Assembly: GCF_000716605.1 (NCBI RefSeq)
Contig: NZ_JNXE01000002.1
Location: forward strand, 1 to 64,000
Source of the DNA: Streptomyces sp. NRRL F-525
GTDB taxonomy: Bacteria; Actinomycetota; Actinomycetes; Streptomycetales; Streptomycetaceae
Direction: 5' to 3'
Length of the DNA stretch: 64,000 nucleotides
Shown here: positions 49,885 through 58,077 of the stretch, in pieces
Layout: the number at the start of each line of letters is the position of its first letter
Numbering within the stretch: position 1 is the stretch's first letter
Position numbers and translations under genes: made by a program
Notes under the pieces: generated by a model
Told to the model about the DNA's origin: nothing
What the model saw: the letters and a program-made list of their open reading frames with translations, nothing else
Database searches by the model: none

Positions 49885-50243
49885 TGTGTGCATCCTTCCG
49901 CTCGGTACGAACCGATCACGAACGGATCGATTCGAAGAGATGCCGGTCCCGCTCGGTCGATGCCGGACCGGCGGGCGCCACTCTGCCGAGTCCGTCGCGG
50001 AAACTCACATCCCACCCACAGGTTTCAGTAACCTTGCGTGTTGAATCAGTGGCGTGAAGTCACAGAATTCGAACGCGCGAACCCCGTAACCACGCGGTTC
50101 TTGATCGCCGAATCAGGCCGGATGGCCGGTTTACCCACGCTCCCCAATCGGCCTGAAACAGTCCCGAAACATTCCGCTTCAGCTCTCGGCGCACTCCGCC
50201 GCAGCCCCTTGCGTTCGCTCTGCTCGCGAGTAATCGTCATTAC
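49885..50243. other. Intergenic region, divergent promoters
   Basis: About 360 bp between the SSI-like gene and the conserved hypothetical. It is less GC-rich than its neighbours. I see direct repeats ACGAAC near 49907-49923 but no clear promoter consensus. A 64-codon frame on the minus strand (50046-50240) has no supporting features. Confidence 0.5.
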
Positions 50244-50795
50244 ATGATTACGACAGAGCAGCAGGAAAAGCTTCGCGGCTGGTTCACCGGCCGTCTGCCC
50301 GACGACCTGTTCGAGGAGCTGGTCGAGGTCACGGTCGACCGCGAGGAGGTCACCGTCATCGGCCGCATCCCCGCGCCCAAGCTCGCCGAGGGCGTCTCGG
50401 ACGCCGAGAAGGAGTCAGCCGTCCAGGGCCGGGTCCAGGAGTTCCGCGAGCGCACCCGGGAGACCCGGATCGCCCTCGCGCGCGAGGCCGAGCACCGGTT
50501 CCGCAGGAAGGTCTCGTGGGGTGTGGAGTGCGCCGGGGAGCGGTCCCTGTTCACGCACATCGCCGCGCCCGTCATGACCCGGCTGCGCCAGCCCGAGCGC
50601 CAAGTCCTCGACACCCTCATCGCCGCCGGCGTGGCCCGCAGCCGCAGCGACGCGCTCGCCTGGTGCGTCCGCCTCGTCCAGCGCCACACCGACGACTGGC
50701 TCAGCGAACTGCGCGACTCCCTCGAACACGTCCAGCGGGTCCGCGCCCAGGGCCCCGACACCGAACCGGAGGACGCGCCGGGCGACTCCGACTGA
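50244..50795 (+). CDS. Conserved hypothetical protein
   Basis: A 183-aa soluble, charged protein: MITTEQQEKLRGWFTGRLPDDLFEELVEVTVDREEVTVIGRIP, a helical KESAVQGRVQEFRERTRETRIALAREAEHRF, then VMTRLRQPERQVLDTLIAAGVARSRSDALAWCVRLVQRH. The last part looks like a ribbon-helix-helix-type helix pair (RSRSDALAWCV), so DNA binding is possible. I do not recognise a named family. Confidence 0.85.
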   Translation: MITTEQQEKLRGWFTGRLPDDLFEELVEVTVDREEVTVIGRIPAPKLAEGVSDAEKESAVQGRVQEFRERTRETRIALAREAEHRFRRKVSWGVECAGERSLFTHIAAPVMTRLRQPERQVLDTLIAAGVARSRSDALAWCVRLVQRHTDDWLSELRDSLEHVQRVRAQGPDTEPEDAPGDSD

Positions 50796-50800
50796 CTCCG

Positions 50801-50821
50801 GGGTGGATGATTCCTCCACCC
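50801..50821 (+). terminator. Short hairpin after the conserved hypothetical gene
   Basis: GGGTGGA / TCCACCC with a 7-nt loop, just upstream of the NCS1 permease start. It could be a weak terminator. Confidence 0.4.
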
Positions 50822-50837
50822 ACGGCACGAAAGATGG

Positions 50838-52592
50838 ATGAACCGTCCTCTGGTGCGTGTGTCACGGCCCGCCATAGCGTCGGCGGACACCCTGAGGACG
50901 GCATCCGCTCACCCCGCCCACCCCGCGCGCGTGACGCCCGTCCCCACCGCCACCGCGCTACAACGCGCTCCACCGCCGTCCCCCGCTGGAGCCCCCTTGT
51001 CCCCCTCGTCCGAGCAGCCCGCCCCCTCCCCCGCCGCGCCGAGCCAGTCCCTGACCGAGGTCGAGACCTACGGCGTCGAGCGCATCCCCGACGCGGACCG
51101 CACCGCCACCCCGCTCGACCTCTTCCGGGTCGCGTTCGGCGGTGCCAACACCTTCTCCACCTGCGTGCTGGGCGCCTTCCCGATCCTGTTCGGCCTCTCC
51201 TTCTGGCAGGGCCTCGCGGCCACGCTCCTGGGCGTAGTCGTCGGCGCGCTGATCCTGTGCCCGATGGCGGTGTTCGGCCCGGTCAACGGCACGAACAACG
51301 CGGTCGCTTCCTCCGCGCACCTGGGCGTGCACGGCCGGGTCGTCGGCTCGTTCCTGTCCCTGCTCACCGCCGTGGCGTTCTTCTCCATCTCGGTGTGGAG
51401 CTCCGGCGACGCCCTGGTCGGCGGCGCACACCGCCTCTTCGGCCTGGAGCAGAGCACACTCTCCTACGTCGTCGCGTACGCGCTGTTCGCGGTCCTGGTC
51501 CTCGCGGTCTGCGTCTACGGCTTCCGGTTCATGCTGTTCATCAACAAGATCGCCGTGCTCTCCGCAACGCTCCTGTTCCTGCTCGGCGCGATCGCCTTCG
51601 CCGGTGACTTCGACCCGTCGTACGCCGGTGTCTTCACGTCCTCGGCGGACGCGGCGACCCAGTCGCTGTTCTGGCCGTCGTTCATCGGCGCGGCCCTGAT
51701 CGTGCTCTCGAACCCGGTCTCCTTCGGCGCGTTCCTCGGCGACTGGTCGCGCTACATCCCGGCGAACACCCCGCGCCGCAAGGTGGTCGGCGCCGCGTTC
51801 CTCTCGCAGATCGCGACCCTGCTGCCGTTCGTCTTCGGCCTGGCGACGGCGAGCATCATCGCCACGAAGGCCCCCAAGTACGTCGACCCGTCGGCCCCCG
51901 ACTTCGTCGGCGGACTCCTCGCGATCTCCCCGAGCTGGTTCTTCCTGCCGGTCTGTCTGCTGGCCCTGATCGGCGGCATGTCGACGGGCACGACCTCGCT
52001 CTACGGCACCGGGCTCGACTTCTCCTCGGTGTTCCCCCGGCTGTCGCGGGTGCAGGCGACGTTCCTGGTCGGTGTCCTGTCCATCGCGTTCATCTTCATC
52101 GGACGCTTCGGCCTCGACCTCGTGCAGTCGATCTCCACCTTCGCCACGATGATCATCACCTGTACGACACCGTGGATGGTCGTGATGATGCTGGGCTTCT
52201 ACACCCGGCGCGGCTGGTACGACCCGGACGCGCTCCAGGTCTTCAACCGCCGTCAGCGCGGCGGGCGTTACTGGTTCGCGCACGGCTGGAACTGGCGCGG
52301 CATGACCGCCTGGTGGGTGGCCGCCGTCGTCGGTGTGCTGTTCACCAACATCCCGGGCCAGTTCGTCGGCCCGCTCGGCGACCTGGCCAACGGCGTCGAC
52401 ATCAGCCTGCCGCTCTCGCTCGCCGTGGCCGCCGTGCTGTTCCTGGGCCTGCTCCGGCTGTTCCCCGAACCCCGTGCCGCGTACGGCCCGGAGGGCGCGC
52501 GGCTGGCCCGCACCGTCGAGGTCCCGGTGCCCCCGATCACCGGCCCCGGCGCGGCGATCGAGGCGCCCACCGTGGCCGCCGAGGCGGGCTGA
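50838..52592 (+). CDS. NCS1-family nucleobase/cytosine permease
   Basis: A 12-helix transporter, 584 aa from the ATG at 50838. The first ~75 residues are Ala/Pro/Ser-rich and unlike the family, so a later start is likely: TTG at 50997 has GGAG 5 nt before it. The core begins VETYGVERIPDADRTATPLDLFRVAFGGANTFSTCVLGAFP, the NCS1 signature. NCS1 proteins import cytosine, purines, allantoin or hydantoins. It shares TGATG with the downstream cyclase gene, so the imported compound may be that enzyme's substrate. Confidence 0.9.
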   Translation: MNRPLVRVSRPAIASADTLRTASAHPAHPARVTPVPTATALQRAPPPSPAGAPLSPSSEQPAPSPAAPSQSLTEVETYGVERIPDADRTATPLDLFRVAFGGANTFSTCVLGAFPILFGLSFWQGLAATLLGVVVGALILCPMAVFGPVNGTNNAVASSAHLGVHGRVVGSFLSLLTAVAFFSISVWSSGDALVGGAHRLFGLEQSTLSYVVAYALFAVLVLAVCVYGFRFMLFINKIAVLSATLLFLLGAIAFAGDFDPSYAGVFTSSADAATQSLFWPSFIGAALIVLSNPVSFGAFLGDWSRYIPANTPRRKVVGAAFLSQIATLLPFVFGLATASIIATKAPKYVDPSAPDFVGGLLAISPSWFFLPVCLLALIGGMSTGTTSLYGTGLDFSSVFPRLSRVQATFLVGVLSIAFIFIGRFGLDLVQSISTFATMIITCTTPWMVVMMLGFYTRRGWYDPDALQVFNRRQRGGRYWFAHGWNWRGMTAWWVAAVVGVLFTNIPGQFVGPLGDLANGVDISLPLSLAVAAVLFLGLLRLFPEPRAAYGPEGARLARTVEVPVPPITGPGAAIEAPTVAAEAG

Positions 52593-53257
52593 TGTCGGCC
52601 TGGATCGACCTGTCGGTGCCCGTCGTCACCGGGATGCCCGTGTATCCCGGTGACCCGGCCGTCGAGGTCTCCGTCGCCCTGCGCGCACCCCGGGACGGTG
52701 TCAACGTCCTTCGGCTGCACCTGGGTTCGCAGTCGGGCACGCATGTCGACGCCCCCTACCACGTGGACGACGCGTGGCCCCGCCTCGACGAACTCCCGTT
52801 GGATCGCTTCGGCGGACACGCGGTGGTGGCGGACGTACGGGGGCTGCCGGACCGCGCGCCGATCACCCCCGACCTGCTGGCACCGGCGCTGCGGCAGTTG
52901 CGGCCGGGGTCCCTCTTCCTGCTGGCCACGGGCTGGTCGGCGTACTGGGGCACCGACCACTACCTCGCCCACCCGTGGCTCACCCCGGAGGCGGCCGAGG
53001 CACTCGTCGCGGCCGGGGTCCGTACGGTCGCGGTCGATGCCCTGAGTGTCGACCCGACGCCCGAACCCGGCGATGCGGCGGCCGACTTGGGGCTGCCCGC
53101 GCATCGCGTGCTGTGCGGCGCGGACGGGGTGATCGCCGAGAACCTCACCGGTCTCGATCAGGTGATGGGCCTCGCGGACTTGGAGCTGTTCCTGTTCCCG
53201 CTGCGGCTGCCGGGGGCCGACGGTGCGCCGGTACGGGCCGTGGCGCGGGCGGTCTGA
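52592..53257 (+). CDS. Cyclase-family (kynurenine formamidase-like) metal-dependent hydrolase
   Basis: A 221-aa protein of the cyclase fold. The metal-binding signature is SGTHVDAPYHV, with a conserved ...GWSAYWGTDHYLAHPWLTPEAAEALV and VDALSVDP. Relatives include bacterial arylformamidase, isatin hydrolase and cyclic imide enzymes. It is translationally coupled to the NCS1 permease (ATG overlapping its TGA). Confidence 0.9.
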   Translation: MSAWIDLSVPVVTGMPVYPGDPAVEVSVALRAPRDGVNVLRLHLGSQSGTHVDAPYHVDDAWPRLDELPLDRFGGHAVVADVRGLPDRAPITPDLLAPALRQLRPGSLFLLATGWSAYWGTDHYLAHPWLTPEAAEALVAAGVRTVAVDALSVDPTPEPGDAAADLGLPAHRVLCGADGVIAENLTGLDQVMGLADLELFLFPLRLPGADGAPVRAVARAV

Positions 53258-53303
53258 TCGTTCCGGGAAGGTCGTTGTCAGACCCGGCGGTTACGTTGGG
53301 ATC

Positions 53304-53999
53304 ATGACTCGATTCGTGGTGGTGGCGGGGGCGTGGCTCGGTGCGTGGGCGTGGGACGAGGTGGTGTCCGAGCTGCGCGGGGCCGGGCACGAGGTGCATG
53401 CGCTGAGCCTGTCCGGGCTGGCGGAGAAGCAGGGGGTTCCGGCCGGGCAGCAGACCCATGTCCAGGACATCGTCGACGAGATCGAGCGCCTCGGTCTGCG
53501 GGACGTCGTCCTGGTCGGGCACAGCTACTCCGGTGTGCCTGTGGGCCAAGCCGCTGAGCGGATCGGTGACCGGCTGGCCCGGGTGGTGTTCGTCGACGCG
53601 AACGTGCCGGTCGACGGGGAGTCGTTCCTGGACAGCTTCCCGAGCGACTTCATCAGGAAGTCGCTCGACGAGAACGGCGGCTACTGGCCGCCCCTGGACC
53701 CGGCCGACTACGCGGGCCAGGGCCTCACGGACGAGCAGATCACCCGCATCATCACCGACGGCACCCCGCACCCGGGTGCCACCCTCAGCGAACCGGCAGT
53801 CCTCGCCCACCCGTTGGCCGGCCTCCCAGCCACTTACGTCAAGTGCCTGCTGGACGGCGACGAGTTGCCGGCCCCGGTCGACGAACTGGTCGCGAGCGGA
53901 CTCTGGGAGCTGGTCCGGATGGACACGGGCCACTGGCCGATGTTCTCCAGGCCGCGTGAACTGGCCCGGATACTGGCCGAGTCGTCCACCCGGTCCTGA
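53304..53999 (+). CDS. Alpha/beta hydrolase (esterase-like)
   Basis: A 231-aa hydrolase: FVVVAGAWLGAWAWDEV (oxyanion side), Ser in VLVGHSYSGVPVGQ, and the C-terminal His in MDTGHWPMFSRP. It resembles plant-methylesterase/EstC-like small hydrolases. The ATG at 53304 lies 46 bp after the cyclase gene, so it may belong to the same operon. Confidence 0.9.
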   Translation: MTRFVVVAGAWLGAWAWDEVVSELRGAGHEVHALSLSGLAEKQGVPAGQQTHVQDIVDEIERLGLRDVVLVGHSYSGVPVGQAAERIGDRLARVVFVDANVPVDGESFLDSFPSDFIRKSLDENGGYWPPLDPADYAGQGLTDEQITRIITDGTPHPGATLSEPAVLAHPLAGLPATYVKCLLDGDELPAPVDELVASGLWELVRMDTGHWPMFSRPRELARILAESSTRS

Positions 54000-54048
54000 C
54001 GCACGCGCGGATCCCCGCCTGCCTCCCCCACCCCGACGAGGATTTCGT

Positions 54049-55026
54049 ATGTCCCCCACGAAGAACGTCCTGGCCGTCGTCCCACCCCACATGGGCGGCC
54101 GGAAAGCGGGCGCCGGACTCGCGACGCTGCTGCCCGACGGGGTGGACGTCACCGTCGTAGAGACGGTCGACGAGGACCCGCAGGCTCTGCGCGCGGCGCA
54201 CGTCGTCATCACCGCGCTCTCCCCGGTGACCGCCGAACACCTCGCCGCCGCCCCGGAGTTGGAGCTGGTGCAGTGCGCGAGCCACGGCTTCGACTACGTC
54301 GACCTGGACGCCGCGCGCACCCAAGGGGTCGTCGTCTGCACCATCGGTTCGAGCGGTGCCGAGGCGCAGAACGTGGCCGAGCAGACCTTCGCCCTGATGC
54401 TGGCGCTGGCCAAGCAACTCGTCCCCGCGCACACCGCACTCGCCAAGGGCGACTGGGCTCTCCCCCGCCTCCAGCGCTCCCTGACCGAGCTGTCCGGCAA
54501 GACCCTCGGCATCGTCGGACTGGGCGCCATCGGACAGCAAGTCGCCCGCCGGGCAACCGCGTTCGACATGACCGTCGTCTACGCCGGCCGCCGCCCCGTC
54601 CCCGAGGAGACGAGGGCCCGGCTCGGTGGCGCCCGGCACGTCCCGCTCGACGAACTACTGCGCCTCTCCGACTACGTCACCTTGCACGCGCCGCTCACCG
54701 CCGAGACCCGGCACCTCCTGAACGCGGAGCGGCTCGCGCTGCTCAAGCCGAGCGCGTTCGTGATCAACACCGCGCGGGGCGCCCTGATCGACCAGGACGC
54801 CCTCGCGGACGCACTCGAAGCGGGCGCCCTCGCGGGAGCGGGGCTGGACGTCTTCGACCCCGAACCGCCCACCCCTGCCCTACGTCTGCTCAGGGCCCCG
54901 AACGTGGTGCTCTCGCCGCACGTCGGCGGCGTGACCCGGGAGACGGTGCTCCGGATCGCGCTGGCCACGGTGCAGAACGCCGCCGGGTACCTGACCGGCA
55001 AGTCGCCCTCCGATGTGGTCAGTTGA
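54049..55026 (+). CDS. D-isomer-specific 2-hydroxyacid dehydrogenase
   Basis: A 325-aa NAD(P)-dependent dehydrogenase. The Rossmann motif is LGIVGLGAIGQQVARRA; the Arg/Glu/His catalytic residues lie in FVINTARGALIDQDAL, DVFDPEPP and SPHVGGVTRET. The ATG at 54049 has GAGGA upstream. It follows the hydrolase by 49 bp. The substrate (glyoxylate, hydroxypyruvate or other 2-oxoacid) is not determined. Its 3' end overlaps the sigma-like lectin gene by 8 bp. Confidence 0.92.
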   Translation: MSPTKNVLAVVPPHMGGRKAGAGLATLLPDGVDVTVVETVDEDPQALRAAHVVITALSPVTAEHLAAAPELELVQCASHGFDYVDLDAARTQGVVVCTIGSSGAEAQNVAEQTFALMLALAKQLVPAHTALAKGDWALPRLQRSLTELSGKTLGIVGLGAIGQQVARRATAFDMTVVYAGRRPVPEETRARLGGARHVPLDELLRLSDYVTLHAPLTAETRHLLNAERLALLKPSAFVINTARGALIDQDALADALEAGALAGAGLDVFDPEPPTPALRLLRAPNVVLSPHVGGVTRETVLRIALATVQNAAGYLTGKSPSDVVS

Positions 55027-56662
55027 GCCGGTCCGCGATCTTCGCGGGGCGCGGTGACGGGGCTCCCGTGCCGGCGATCGACAGCGAACCGGGGCTGGCC
55101 GTCACCGAGTCGGTCAGCCAGCGCTGGGCGGTGGAGCCGTCGCGGACCTTGAGGACGATGTCCGCGCCCGGGTCCTTGGTGGTGGAGGTGAGCGCGAGTT
55201 GCGAGTCCCAGCGGGGCAGCAGCTCGCCCTGCACGGTGAAGTCGTAGCGGACATCGTTGCCGCGCTTGGTCGTCGCGTCGGCGCAGGTGCCGAGGACGAC
55301 GACACCGGCGTCCGCGTGCGAGTCGAGGCACAGCCCGGGGCTCGCCACACTGCGCAGCAGCCCGTCGGTGTCGTACGACCACTCCTGGGTCCCGGCGGAC
55401 GAGCACGCGGCCAGGACGACGCCTGCGCCGGCCTTCGCGGTGCCCTGGATGTCGAGGCACAGGTCGGCGGCGGCGTTGTGCAGCCGCGTCCGCTGGGGGG
55501 TGCCGGGGAGCCGGGCGGTGCCGGGTGCCGACGACGACACGTGTCCGGAGCCGCTGTTGGTGGTGCTGGAGGCGACGGGACCGGCGGTGCCGCCGTTGTG
55601 GTCCGGCCACAGGACGACCGCGAACACCGTCGCGAGGACCCCGGCGCCGATCAGGCCGACGCCGACGGCCAGCGATCGGGCGGACCGCTCCGACCGGGCG
55701 GAGCGAGCGGCGTCCACGAGACGGCGGCCCGGTGCGGGGATGCGGGACAGCAGTCGGTGCCGTCCCGTGCTGCCGCCGGTGTGTCCGCCGTGCCGGGACG
55801 CGGTCCTGGTCCGTGGGTCGCGGCGGGCGCGGCCGGGCCGTGATTCGAGGTAGGGGCGGGCGCCCCAGCCGAGCACGGCCTCGGCCAGGAGGACGCCCAA
55901 CCCGCCTTCGAAATAGCTGAGTTGTTCGGCGGCGAAACGGCAGTAGCGGCACTGGGCGAGATGCTGCTGGACATCCGGCAGCAGTGCGCCGCCGCGCCGA
56001 ATCGGGACGTCGAGGAGGCGGTTGTAGAAGCGGCAATCCTGGGTCGGCGCGAGTTCCCTGTGGGCGCGTACACAGCCTTCGCGGAATTTTTCGTGCGCCT
56101 GCTGGAGAGCGGCCGACGCGTTGTCGGTATCCATGCCGAGCAGGGCCGCCGGCACGGTTATCGACTCGGCCTCGACCTCGGTGTGCCACAGCAGACACTG
56201 GGCGAACGGCGGAAGGGTCTGGAAAGAGCGCTCGGCGAGCTTGCGATTTTCCGCCGTCATCGACTTCGCGGCCCGCATCGCGCGGCCCCCGGAGGGATTC
56301 CCCAGGTCGGGAACAACACTGGATATCCGCTCTTCCGTCGACCACTCGCGGATCGTGTCGCGCACGGTCAGCAGCAGCCGGGGCCGCAGCGCAACGCCGT
56401 GTTCGCCGAACGTCAGCCGGTCGAACACCCGGTGGAAGGCGGCCGCCGCGGCCATCGCGGGCACGGTCCCCTCGGCGGCGAGACAGATGCCCGCGTAATC
56501 CTCGACCGGCCGCCAGTGCCGTGCCATCAGCAGCGCGACGGAATGAGCGGCCTCGCCCTCGGGACGGCCCCGCAGCCGGGCGGCCAGGGTCTCGTCGGAT
56601 TCCTCGGGGGCACCGCCGTCCGGCGGCGGGTAAGGAGGACGAGGGGGATGCGGGATGGACAC
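55019..56662 (-). CDS. Sigma-like / zinc-finger / transmembrane / ricin-lectin fusion protein
   Basis: A 547-aa protein. An N-terminal Pro-rich stretch is followed by helices resembling sigma-70 regions 2 (HWRPVEDYAGICL...AAAFHRVFDRL) and 4 (LPPFAQCLLWHTEVEAESITVPAALLGM...ALQQAHEKF). Then comes a HxxxCxxC zinc-finger-like segment (HLAQCRYCRFAAEQL), a basic linker, one transmembrane helix (LAVGVGLIGAGVLATVFAVVLW) and an extracellular Ser/Thr-rich stalk ending in a ricin B trefoil (~420-547). I chose GTG 56662 (GAGGA, 9 nt); ATG 56689 lacks a Shine-Dalgarno. It may sense cell-wall sugars; function is unknown. Confidence 0.85.
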   Translation of the reverse strand: MSIPHPPRPPYPPPDGGAPEESDETLAARLRGRPEGEAAHSVALLMARHWRPVEDYAGICLAAEGTVPAMAAAAAFHRVFDRLTFGEHGVALRPRLLLTVRDTIREWSTEERISSVVPDLGNPSGGRAMRAAKSMTAENRKLAERSFQTLPPFAQCLLWHTEVEAESITVPAALLGMDTDNASAALQQAHEKFREGCVRAHRELAPTQDCRFYNRLLDVPIRRGGALLPDVQQHLAQCRYCRFAAEQLSYFEGGLGVLLAEAVLGWGARPYLESRPGRARRDPRTRTASRHGGHTGGSTGRHRLLSRIPAPGRRLVDAARSARSERSARSLAVGVGLIGAGVLATVFAVVLWPDHNGGTAGPVASSTTNSGSGHVSSSAPGTARLPGTPQRTRLHNAAADLCLDIQGTAKAGAGVVLAACSSAGTQEWSYDTDGLLRSVASPGLCLDSHADAGVVVLGTCADATTKRGNDVRYDFTVQGELLPRWDSQLALTSTTKDPGADIVLKVRDGSTAQRWLTDSVTASPGSLSIAGTGAPSPRPAKIADRLN

Positions 56663-56713
56663 GAAGTGGATTCCTCGGATTCGGTTCATCAACAGGTGAA
56701 TGAGCCCCGGGCA

Positions 56714-56851
56714 TTAGCCCCCGCACGCGGGTGTTTCACCCTTGCACAACCCACCCGACCCAACAAGGCACTTGGGTAACTTCCATACCATTGAAAGAAA
56801 GTCAGATGCGGTGACAACTCGGTTCACCAGCAACGGCTTTCGACTTTCCAT
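56714..56851 (-). CDS. Candidate 45-aa three-cysteine peptide
   Basis: An ORF starting at the ATG complementary to 56849-56851, with ACGGGG 3 nt upstream. The N-terminal half (MESRKPLLVNRVVTASDFLS) could be a leader; the C-terminal half (MVWKLPKCLVGSGGLCKGET, then PACGG) has Cys at 28, 36 and 43 and five of its last fifteen residues are Gly. Codon 25 is TTA, and third positions are less GC-biased than neighbouring genes. It ends 51 bp before the sigma-lectin gene on the same strand. No known family was recognised; a RiPP-like or secreted peptide is possible, but a non-coding leader cannot be excluded. Confidence 0.45.
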   Translation of the reverse strand: MESRKPLLVNRVVTASDFLSMVWKLPKCLVGSGGLCKGETPACGG

Positions 56852-57021
56852 GCGCCCCGTGTGAACCACGCGCACACGCCGGTGCGTCACGCACGCTCCC
56901 GGCACACGGCTCACCGCGGTCCACTGGGTTCGGCCCTTCTCGGAGGCCACGCGCTGGACGGCGGCTCTCCCGCGCCAAACGGCCGCCGACCTTGCTCCTC
57001 CCGCCCTCGGTCGGCGGCCCC

Positions 57022-57050
57022 GAGGGCGGGGGCGGCCCACCCCCGCCCTC
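57022..57050 (-). terminator. Terminator of the aldo/keto reductase gene
   Basis: A perfect 11-bp stem (GAGGGCGGGGG / CCCCCGCCCTC, 7-nt loop) 6 bp beyond the AKR stop. A second hairpin (GGCCGCCGACC / GGTCGGCGGCC at 56981-57019) adjoins it. Confidence 0.75.
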
Positions 57051-57056
57051 CCCGCG

Positions 57057-57932
57057 TCAGACCGTGGCCCGGCCGATGGTGTCGAGTTCGGCGATCGCGT
57101 CGGCGGGCAGCACCAGGTCGGCGGCGGCGATGTTGTCCCGCAGATGCGCGCGGGAGGAGGTGCCGGGGATCAGGACGGTAGTGGCCGACCGCTGCAACAG
57201 CCAGGCCAGGGCGACCTGTTGGGCCGAGACGTCCAGCCGCGCGGCCACCTCGGACAGGGTCCGCGACTGCAGCGGGGTGAAGCCGCCGAGCGGGAAGTAC
57301 GCGGCGAACGCGATGTTCTCGGCGGCACACCGCTCAACGAGGGCGTCGTCCTCCCGGTTGGCCAGGTTGTACAGGTTCTGCACGGTGACGACCGGCGCGA
57401 TGGCCTGGGCCTCGGTCAGCTGGGCGGCGGAGACCGTGCTCACCCCGAGGTGCCGGATCAGCCCGGCCTTCTGCAACTCGGCGAGCGCACCGAACTCCTC
57501 CCCGATCGACTCCTCGTCGGCGCCGTGATCGGTGCCGGCCCGCAGGTTCACCACGTCGAGCGCGTCGAGCCCGAGGTTGCGGAGGTTGTCGTACACCTGC
57601 GCCTTCAGGTCCTCGGGGTGCCGGGACATGATCCAGCCGCCGTCGGGGCCGCGCCGGGCGCCGACCTTGGTCACGATGCGCAGGTCGTCCGGGTACGGAT
57701 GGAGGGCCTCCCGGATGATCTCGTTGACGACGACGGGGCCGTAGAAATCGCTGGTGTCGATGTGGGTGATGCCCCGCTCGACGGCCTCACGGAGGACGGC
57801 CACCGCCTCGGTGCGGTCCTTCGGCGGGCCGAAGACGTGGGGACCGGCGAGCTGCATGGCGCCGTATCCCATGCGGGTGAGGGTGAGGTCCTCGGCGAGG
57901 GTGAGGGTGCCGCCGGAGACGATGTCGGCCAT
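57057..57932 (-). CDS. Aldo/keto reductase
   Basis: A 291-aa (alpha/beta)8 NADPH oxidoreductase. Catalytic Asp and Tyr are in THIDTSDFYGP, the Lys in IVTKVGARRG. The His of the tetrad is replaced: RAGTDHGADE follows LDVVNLR. The cofactor segment is IPGTSSRAHLRDN. The ATG at 57932 is the family start; it is divergent from an XRE regulator, which likely controls it. Confidence 0.92.
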   Translation of the reverse strand: MADIVSGGTLTLAEDLTLTRMGYGAMQLAGPHVFGPPKDRTEAVAVLREAVERGITHIDTSDFYGPVVVNEIIREALHPYPDDLRIVTKVGARRGPDGGWIMSRHPEDLKAQVYDNLRNLGLDALDVVNLRAGTDHGADEESIGEEFGALAELQKAGLIRHLGVSTVSAAQLTEAQAIAPVVTVQNLYNLANREDDALVERCAAENIAFAAYFPLGGFTPLQSRTLSEVAARLDVSAQQVALAWLLQRSATTVLIPGTSSRAHLRDNIAAADLVLPADAIAELDTIGRATV

Positions 57933-58077
57933 GATGGCGCGCCTTTCGATTGGGGGGGTGGACGCTTCGGTCCTGCCCTCGACTCTGCGCCTGTCGCGGC
58001 CGGGCAGGCAGTACCCGGATGTTCCTGGTAGTGACAGGGACACGCACCCCCGCGGATTCGGACCTACGGTGGGGGGT

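Noticed and set aside
50046..50240. 64-codon minus-strand ORF between the SSI gene and the hypothetical gene
   Set aside because: It has no Shine-Dalgarno, and its sequence shows no domain, signal peptide or codon bias.
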